This document shows positions 1 to 4,919 of a stretch of 6,246 nt of DNA, piece after piece; position 1 is the first letter of the stretch, and the number at the start of each line of letters is the position of its first letter. This DNA comes from Thermoplasmata archaeon (GTDB lineage Archaea; Thermoplasmatota; Penumbrarchaeia; Penumbrarchaeales; EX4484-36). Below the pieces are notes generated by a model that was given only the letters and a program-made list of their open reading frames with translations, was not told the DNA's origin and searched no databases. The stretch lies in contig JAGHBW010000111.1 in NCBI GenBank assembly GCA_021160765.1, positions 1 to 6,246 on the forward strand. The letters run 5' to 3'. The translations under genes were made by a program, and so were the position numbers.

Positions 1-303
1 CATCTGTACAATGGAGAGAATGGAGTCCATGTTCACCTTTCCAGAAACTGGAACACCAATTACGGGGCGCGTTGTATGTGCAGCAATAACCCCGGGGAGC
101 GCTGCAGAGAGTCCTGCGATGGCAATATAGCAATCAAAGTTATCCTCTTTCAGGAGGGTTACAAGCTCCTCAGGGGTTCGGTGGGCGGAGTATATGAAGA
201 CCTCATAATCAACAGAGAATTCTTTCAGCACCTTAACAGCTTTTTCAATAACTGGCTTATCAGAATAGCTACCTGCGATAACAGCAACCCTTGGCCCTGA
301 CAT
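1..303 (-). CDS. purE: PurE, N5-carboxyaminoimidazole ribonucleotide mutase / AIR carboxylase (3' end outside window)
   Basis: This is the N-terminal 101 residues of PurE, a cytosolic enzyme of de novo purine synthesis that forms CAIR, either from N5-CAIR made by PurK or from AIR plus CO2. Reading the minus strand from the ATG at 303 gives an open frame to the window edge. It shows the family's signature blocks: GSYSD near residues 11-15 (phosphate/ribose binding), SAHRTPE at 39-45 (the catalytic histidine region), AGLSAALPGVIAAHTT at about 63-78, then RPVIGVPV and SIVQM at the edge. The SAHRTPE and AALPG forms look like the class I/archaeal type rather than the class II (animal-like) type. 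The start is supported by an AGGTG ribosome site six bases upstream (plus-strand 310-314). About 30-60 residues are expected beyond base 1. The gene is divergent from the CBS/HPF gene and shares its 70-nt control region. Confidence 0.93.
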   Translation of the reverse strand, partial: MSGPRVAVIAGSYSDKPVIEKAVKVLKEFSVDYEVFIYSAHRTPEELVTLLKEDNFDCYIAIAGLSAALPGVIAAHTTRPVIGVPVSGKVNMDSILSIVQM

Positions 304-373
304 GTGAAACACCTATGTTAAGGGTAAATATTAATCTTCCTAACTTTACAAAGGTTATTATAAGGGGTTTATA
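304..373. promoter_or_regulatory. Divergent promoter region between purE and the CBS/HPF gene
   Basis: These 70 bases separate two divergent genes and must carry at least part of both promoters. Seen directly: an AGGTG ribosome-binding site for purE on the minus strand (plus-strand 310-314); AT-rich TATA-like stretches at 325-335 (TAAATATTAAT) and 355-364 (TTATTATAAG); and TTTATAT at 368-374, which overlaps the longest possible start of the plus-strand gene. Archaeal TATA boxes lie about 25 nt before the transcript start. On that basis 355-364 read on the minus strand would start purE mRNA near 330-335 with a leader of about 30 nt. For the plus strand, either 325-335 or one of the right-hand boxes could serve. 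An imperfect palindrome at 341-357 sits between these elements. The individual box assignments are inference. Confidence 0.55.
341..357. promoter_or_regulatory. Imperfect 17-bp palindrome, candidate operator
   Basis: TAACTTTACAAAGGTTA pairs at six of eight symmetric positions around its centre at base 349. It lies in the middle of the divergent intergenic region, between the candidate TATA boxes for both genes, so a bound dimeric regulator could influence both. AT-rich DNA often yields such dyads by chance, and no regulator is identified here. Confidence 0.25.
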
Positions 374-1519
374 TTGTGGGAAGAGGTGGTGAGAGCCTTG
401 AAACCGCTGAAAGAACTGAAGGCAAAAGATTTACTAGAAAAACCGAAGTACCGTATATCCCCGGATGCAACCATATCGGAAACCATTGGAAAACTCCTAA
501 GAACGGAGGAGAGAGCACTTCCAGTGGTTGAGGGAGGAGAGTTTCTCGGGATGATTACACTTAAAAATATCCTTAAGAGAAGGAAGATTCCTTTAAATGC
601 AAAGGTGAGAAATTTCATATTTGTCCCGCCCCGGATAGACACGGAGACACCCATCTTTGACATTGCTGATATTATGATATCCCAGGATCTCAGAGTCCTG
701 CCAGTAGTTAAAGATAAGAGGTTCAAAGGAATTGTAAGCATAAGGAAAATTCTCCAGATTGTGGCTGAAGATCCTATAGTGGGCGGTGCAGAGATAGCAG
801 AGATAATGAACGCCTCTCCTGCATCTGTTGGTGAAAATGAGAGCACAAAGAAGGTTGCTCGTTTTATGATTATGGGAGATTACCGTTCTTTGCCCGTGGT
901 TGACTCAAGAGGGAAGGTTATGGGTATTGTTGGTTTAAAGGATATAATGAACGTAATGGAAAAACCCCAGAGTAAGTCTTCTGCTGGAGAGATACATGGG
1001 GAGAAGGAGCCTGCTGACATTCTTATTAAAAGTATTACCACACCTCCCATAACGATATCCGTTAAGTCCACCATAAAGGAGGCAGTTTCATCCATGCTTT
1101 CTAATGATACCAGCATTCTGATTATAGTTGATGAAGGTAGAAAACTTATCGGAGTGGTGACAGAGCGGGACATACTGGAGAAGGTCATAAGGCTAAGAAA
1201 GGAGGTTCAACCCTTCATACAGATAGCGGGGGTTGATGAGGCCCATATAGACGCGCTTCCAAAGCTTCACGATCTCATTCAGAAGATGCTGAAAAAGGCT
1301 GAGAAGTTCATAGAGGTAATAGCCATTACTGTAAGGGTGAAACACCATCATCACATGGAAGATGTTACCAAGTACACAATTAGCCTCAAAGTCACAACAC
1401 CATACGAGATTTACACCATAGAAGAATGGGACTGGACCATGGAAGAGGCTCTGAATAAATGCATAAAGAAGTTCCTTAAAATAATCAAAAAGAAGAAGGA
1501 CAAGATGAAGGGGAGATAG
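374..1519 (+). CDS. Four-CBS-domain protein with C-terminal HPF/S30AE-like domain
   Basis: The frame encodes up to 381 residues. Four CBS domains follow one another at about 17-72, 76-133, 141-196 and 215-272. Each carries the typical 'LPVV...G(I/M)(V/I)...(D/N/K)I' pattern, for example RALPVVEGGEFLGMITLKNI and RSLPVVDSRG. Paired CBS domains generally bind AMP, ADP, ATP or SAM. Residues about 278-372 resemble the S30AE/hibernation-promoting-factor fold: an opening IQIAG strand, a helix (LHDLIQKMLKKAEKF), strands including ITVRVKHHHH and YTISLKV, an EWDW segment, then the helix MEEALNKCIKKFLKI and a lysine-rich tail. The likely role is a soluble protein sensing adenine nucleotides and acting on the ribosome; that function is inferred. 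The start is unsettled. TTG 374 is the longest option, GTG 386 and GTG 389 are possible, and TTG 398 has the best ribosome site (GGTGA five bases upstream) and still keeps all CBS domains. The gene is divergent from purE and converges on the radical-SAM gene with a 4-nt gap. Confidence 0.88.
   Translation: MWEEVVRALKPLKELKAKDLLEKPKYRISPDATISETIGKLLRTEERALPVVEGGEFLGMITLKNILKRRKIPLNAKVRNFIFVPPRIDTETPIFDIADIMISQDLRVLPVVKDKRFKGIVSIRKILQIVAEDPIVGGAEIAEIMNASPASVGENESTKKVARFMIMGDYRSLPVVDSRGKVMGIVGLKDIMNVMEKPQSKSSAGEIHGEKEPADILIKSITTPPITISVKSTIKEAVSSMLSNDTSILIIVDEGRKLIGVVTERDILEKVIRLRKEVQPFIQIAGVDEAHIDALPKLHDLIQKMLKKAEKFIEVIAITVRVKHHHHMEDVTKYTISLKVTTPYEIYTIEEWDWTMEEALNKCIKKFLKIIKKKKDKMKGR
388..392 (+). 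promoter_or_regulatory. GGTGA ribosome-binding site supporting a TTG start at 398
   Basis: GGTGA inside GAGGTGGTGAG ends five bases before TTG 398, the spacing expected for an archaeal Shine-Dalgarno site. The longer start at TTG 374 has only a GGGG run (364-367) before it and overlaps a TATA-like TTTATAT. If this site is used, the CBS/HPF protein is 373 residues and begins MKPLKEL. Confidence 0.45.
1478..1503 (-). terminator. T-rich tract, candidate terminator of the minus-strand cluster
   Basis: Read on the minus strand, bases 1503-1478 contain CTTCTTCTTTTTGATTATTT, about 20-45 nt beyond the radical-SAM stop codon. Archaeal transcription commonly ends in runs of T without a hairpin. The tract is also the lysine-rich C-terminal coding end (IIKKKK) of the convergent CBS/HPF gene, so its T-richness may only reflect lysine codons. 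No equally good T-run follows the CBS gene on the plus strand; the nearest is T5 at 1645-1649, inside the opposing gene. Confidence 0.4.
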
Positions 1520-1523
1520 CACC

Positions 1524-2507
1524 TTACATAATTCCAAAAGCGGTCTCTAGTTTCCACCTCTTAATACAATCGCACTTAGTACTGTTGAGGAGTCTTGGGT
1601 TATTCTCAGGTGAGGAGGAGAACTCACTGATCTTCCTCAGTATCTTTTTATCGCATCTTCCACAATTATGTACCCCCCGATCTCGCCCCCCACCACTGGG
1701 CTCACTAACGATTCTCTTATCTGGAGCAATTTCTTTCCCCTTCTTTAGGACATATAAAAGGCTCCATAGCCATGGTGGGCGATATTTTCCTGCTTTATAG
1801 AGTTCTTCAACAATGGTACCTCTCTGGACGTTTAGAGGGTTCACCGAGATCACTTGCACGTATTTATCCGCGAGGAATTCAATACTTTTAAGGGCATCAA
1901 TTATAGCCTCTCTTTCAGTTACATACGGTGGTTTCAGAAGAAGGTAGACCTTAGACCCTACCTCCTCCCTTTCCAGCACGTCAAGGGCCTTTAAGAAATC
2001 AATGGTTCTAAATCCCTTTCTTATGGAGTGTATCCTGATGCTATCACTGGCGGTTTCAAGACCCTGTGCTACAATTAGTGGTAAGATCCCTTTAAGGGGA
2101 TATATTGCTTCCTCTGATATGTATTCTGGTCTGCTCTCTACAACAATTTGGGGTGTTTTTCCCATATTCTCAGATTTCTTTTTGAGGGAATCCATCAGGT
2201 GAACAGCAATCTCCGGTTTTACCTCTGAGGGGTCTAAAAAGGAGCCAGAGGTGTATATCTTTATCATGTCCTCCCCGTGATATTCATTCACAATACTATC
2301 CACCTGCCGTAGAATGTCCTCCTCTGTGACAGCCTTCCCCTTGTAATTGTTGAAATATCCGCACATAGTGCAGCCACCTGATCGCCTATACCACGAGCAT
2401 CCTATGGTGGTCATGATTACAACCAAGGCTCTTCCAGGGCGACCGTTAACAACCTCCCTTTCTCTCCAGAATTTAACTAGGTCATCCCTTCCCATCTCCA
2501 CCACCAC
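1524..2507 (-). CDS. Radical-SAM enzyme of the archaeosine biosynthesis RaSEA family
   Basis: The protein has 327 residues, close to the usual RaSEA length. The radical-SAM cluster motif is CSWYRRSGGCTMCGY, with C37, C46 and C49 spaced C-x8-C-x2-C as in the Elp3-like branch rather than the common C-x3-C-x2-C. It is followed by YTSGSFLDPSE (85-95), VESRPEYI (123-130), a GLETASDSIR segment (149-158) and LLLKPPYVTE (189-198), all typical of this family. RaSEA acts in the cytosol on tRNA position 15: ArcS attaches lysine to preQ0, and RaSEA then converts that adduct to archaeosine. The C-terminus carries a second cysteine set, C282, C285, C312 and C314, possibly a metal site. GTG 2507 overlaps the preceding stop by one base (TAGTG). 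ATG 2495, preceded by GGTGGTGGAG, is an equally good start and gives 323 residues. It is the last gene of the cluster. The family assignment is strong; the exact reaction in this organism is inferred. Confidence 0.88.
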   Translation of the reverse strand: MVVEMGRDDLVKFWREREVVNGRPGRALVVIMTTIGCSWYRRSGGCTMCGYFNNYKGKAVTEEDILRQVDSIVNEYHGEDMIKIYTSGSFLDPSEVKPEIAVHLMDSLKKKSENMGKTPQIVVESRPEYISEEAIYPLKGILPLIVAQGLETASDSIRIHSIRKGFRTIDFLKALDVLEREEVGSKVYLLLKPPYVTEREAIIDALKSIEFLADKYVQVISVNPLNVQRGTIVEELYKAGKYRPPWLWSLLYVLKKGKEIAPDKRIVSEPSGGGRDRGVHNCGRCDKKILRKISEFSSSPENNPRLLNSTKCDCIKRWKLETAFGIM

Positions 2508-2821
2508 TATATCTTGAGGAGCTGTGCGTGGGGTATGGACTCAATGTAGAGGACATTTTCCTCCTGGATATATCCATTTTTTATGGCAAGTTCCACAACG
2601 AATTCTCCTGAGAGATTTGCCATAGTGCATTGCTCAATGAGCCTCAAAAATACCTCCGGTGATACCAGTTCACCCCCATAGAAATCCCGTTTCACGTGGA
2701 GGCGGAGCTTACCCTCTCTGAACCTCTTTCCCAGAATCTCCTCATCACATGCGGCGAGAAGGAGAGTCTCACCAGAGCGATGCATTTTTATGAAGACGTG
2801 TCTTTCAACATTTGCATCCAT
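2507..2821 (-). CDS. DUF424 family protein
   Basis: This small cytosolic protein of 104 residues matches the archaeal DUF424 family in length and pattern. The core begins with a strand and the block TLLLAACDEEILGKRF (19-34), followed by GKLRLHVKRDFYGGE (37-51), MANLSGEFVVELAI (67-80), NGYIQEENVLYI (82-93) and the closing PHAQ (97-100). The family has no established biochemical role that I can state. The ATG at 2821 follows the mcm stop with no gap (TGAATG), and an AGGAG ribosome site lies ten bases upstream inside the end of mcm (plus-strand 2832-2836), so translational coupling to mcm is likely. The next gene overlaps its TAG stop by one base. No signal peptide or membrane segment is visible. 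Position between the replicative helicase and a tRNA-modification enzyme suggests an information-processing role, which is inference. Confidence 0.88.
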   Translation of the reverse strand: MDANVERHVFIKMHRSGETLLLAACDEEILGKRFREGKLRLHVKRDFYGGELVSPEVFLRLIEQCTMANLSGEFVVELAIKNGYIQEENVLYIESIPHAQLLKI

Positions 2822-4906
2822 TCACATCAAACTCCTGAAGACGTCTCTTCTAGGCTCGTAGATGGAGCCGCTGGAGAGAAGTTGTCTTAAAATCTCTTCA
2901 ATCTCTTGTCTGTTCAGCCCATCTTCTTTACCCATCTCTATTATTCTTTTCTTTTCGGCACCCTCTCCTTCCTGTTCCAGTTCTCTTATAATTAAAAGTA
3001 TTCTCTGAAGTTTCTCCCTCTTAGCTAGGGATCTTCCAGTGTATATTGCATCTATTCCCCCACCCTCTGTTATGGTCTCCAGGTATCTGGTGAAGAGTTT
3101 TATAGCCCTATCTGCGTCCTCTGCGGTCACCTCTTCGCTGAGCCTCACCCTTGCAGAGGCCTCAGCAAGGCGTACTATGGCCTCAAGTTGTCTTGTTGTT
3201 ATCGGTATTATTCTTGCACCACCCACTTCCCTAGAACGTTCTCTTAATGATAGATAGTACTCCATAATCTTCATTATTGCTTCATTGCTTAACACGGGAA
3301 AAACCCTCTGCTTGGCGAAGGAAATATACTTCCTGAGAAGTGTGGGGGGAATCAAGTCTTTGTCTTCAAGCTCCTCTAACTCTTCTCCCTCTACACCCTT
3401 TGCTTTTGGATTCATTTCCAATCTCTTTTTCATCTCGCCCCAGCGGTGGTGTGTCAGAATGTGAAGTGCTTTTCTTCTGTCCAGATCTGGATGAGGGAGA
3501 TCCTTTATGGCGAAAATTACATCAAAGCGGGAGAGGAGAACAGGCGGTATTGGGATGTCGTCCACCAGTTCCCCCTCTTTGAAACGACCAAGCTTTGGAT
3601 TTGCAGCTGCCAGTATGGAACATCTAGCCCTCAATTTCGCCTGGATTCCTGCTTTGGATATGGAGACTATCTGCTGTTCCATAGCGGTGTGCATGATGGA
3701 TCTGTCGTTGTCGGACATCTTGTCTATCTCGTCCACGCAGGCAATACCTCCATCAGCTAGCACAAGTGCTCCAGCTTCAAGGGTGAAGTTTCCCTCCCCA
3801 AATTCGTCTTTTACAACAGCGGCGGTAAGTCCCGCAGCTGATGCAGATTTCCCAGAGGTGTATATCCCTCTGGGGGCGAGGTCCGCCACATACCTCAACA
3901 ATTGAGATTTAGCAGTACCTGGATCACCAACAAGGAGAATGTGTATATCCCCCCGAGTTCGCGTACCGTCAGGAAGGAATTTTTCAACTCCGCCGAACAG
4001 CTGTAGTATGAGTGAGAGTTTCTCGTGCTCCATACCATATATAGAGGGGGAGAATGATCTTACTAGCAAGTTATAGATGTCAACCCTTTTTGCCAACTCC
4101 TTTATCTTTTTCTCGTCTTCTTCCGTTATCTCAAGCTCAAGATAGCTTTTGTCAACCTTCTCAAAGTTGTTCACATCAAGGTAGATGTCAAAGAGGGGGA
4201 GTTTGCCAAAAGCATCCCTTTTCTGCTTCGCTTTCAATATCCCCCATATTTTCACTTCATCCCCTGGATATATCTTTCCTGCAATATCGTCGTAGAGATA
4301 AAGGGAAAGCCTTTTAGGCTGGTCCCCACCACTCAGCATCTCTGGGGATTCCTGAATCTCTATTTTCTGGACATCTATGAAGGTAGATTTTTTAAGATCA
4401 AGGTCAAATTTTGTGGATGAAGCGGTCCTACCACACCCCCCCTCCTCCTCCGGACATTTAAGAGGTTCGCGATATTGGTGTTCCATCTCCATTACAATTT
4501 CATGGCCGCATCTCTGACATATGAAAACACCAGTCTTTAGTTTCGGCTTCACGTCCGTTGCTTTCCTTATTAGACCCTCAACAGCGACAAAGGATTCAAG
4601 GTGAACACTTCTTAAGTCCCTTATATTCAAAGTAAATTCATTGGCCAGATCTGTTATCCTTATGTTGATCTTCCTCTCCTCCTCCGGTCCAAGTATCCTA
4701 CGTATGGCCTTCTCCCCTGACTGGAGAACAAGTTTAGGATGTTCTCTCAACATGCTAGCTATACCCTCTTTCAAGTATAGAAGGTCCAGATAGGATACGT
4801 ATATGCTACTCTTTGTAGGGATATTTGCAATGTCGTGGATCTCCCCAATTAAACCCTTGAGTTCAAAGAAATCCATCCATTCTTTGATAAGTTCTTCCTC
4901 TTCCAC
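2822..4906 (-). CDS. mcm: MCM replicative DNA helicase
   Basis: This is a complete 694-residue archaeal minichromosome maintenance protein, the hexameric 3'-5' helicase that unwinds DNA at the replication fork. The N-terminal domain (about 1-255) includes a zinc-binding site at C130, C133, C151 and C158 and the DNA-binding OB fold. The AAA+ core (about 275-610) has Walker A GDPGTAKS (327-334), Walker B ACVDEID (389-395), a pre-sensor-1 hairpin SISKAG with K418, sensor 1 AAANP with N436, the arginine finger in SRFD (R460) and sensor 2 near R572. A winged helix closes the chain (about 625-694). All catalytic residues are present and there is no intein. An acidic stretch lies at about 505-517 within the core. 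The start is GTG 4906, preceded by a GGGGGGAG ribosome site; the ATG at 4919 is in another frame. The gene lies 13 nt after the membrane regulator and directly abuts DUF424. Confidence 0.97.
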   Translation of the reverse strand: MEEEELIKEWMDFFELKGLIGEIHDIANIPTKSSIYVSYLDLLYLKEGIASMLREHPKLVLQSGEKAIRRILGPEEERKINIRITDLANEFTLNIRDLRSVHLESFVAVEGLIRKATDVKPKLKTGVFICQRCGHEIVMEMEHQYREPLKCPEEEGGCGRTASSTKFDLDLKKSTFIDVQKIEIQESPEMLSGGDQPKRLSLYLYDDIAGKIYPGDEVKIWGILKAKQKRDAFGKLPLFDIYLDVNNFEKVDKSYLELEITEEDEKKIKELAKRVDIYNLLVRSFSPSIYGMEHEKLSLILQLFGGVEKFLPDGTRTRGDIHILLVGDPGTAKSQLLRYVADLAPRGIYTSGKSASAAGLTAAVVKDEFGEGNFTLEAGALVLADGGIACVDEIDKMSDNDRSIMHTAMEQQIVSISKAGIQAKLRARCSILAAANPKLGRFKEGELVDDIPIPPVLLSRFDVIFAIKDLPHPDLDRRKALHILTHHRWGEMKKRLEMNPKAKGVEGEELEELEDKDLIPPTLLRKYISFAKQRVFPVLSNEAIMKIMEYYLSLRERSREVGGARIIPITTRQLEAIVRLAEASARVRLSEEVTAEDADRAIKLFTRYLETITEGGGIDAIYTGRSLAKREKLQRILLIIRELEQEGEGAEKKRIIEMGKEDGLNRQEIEEILRQLLSSGSIYEPRRDVFRSLM

Positions 4907-4910
4907 CTTC

Positions 4911-4917
4911 TCCCCCC
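4911..4917 (-). promoter_or_regulatory. Ribosome-binding site deciding the mcm GTG start
   Basis: Minus-strand GGGGGGA lies four bases upstream of the GTG at 4906, in the 13-nt gap after the stop codon of the upstream gene. It supports GTG 4906 over the nearby ATG at 4919, which is out of frame with mcm. Confidence 0.5.
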
Positions 4918-4919
4918 AT

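Noticed and set aside
76..300. Plus-strand open frame of 74 codons
   Set aside because: It is antisense to purE, whose family motifs are unmistakable on the minus strand; the plus-strand product has no recognisable pattern.
358..1537. Three minus-strand open frames (358-846, 880-1188, 1193-1537)
   Set aside because: All lie opposite the CBS/HPF gene, have low-complexity serine/isoleucine/leucine-rich products, and lack plausible ribosome sites or domain patterns.
3340..3905. Overlapping plus-strand open frames opposite mcm
   Set aside because: They mirror the conserved AAA+ coding region in other frames and overlap each other; none resembles a known protein.
4917..4919. ATG as the mcm start
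   Set aside because: It is out of frame with mcm and would read only a short unrelated peptide; GTG 4906 is in frame and has a ribosome site.
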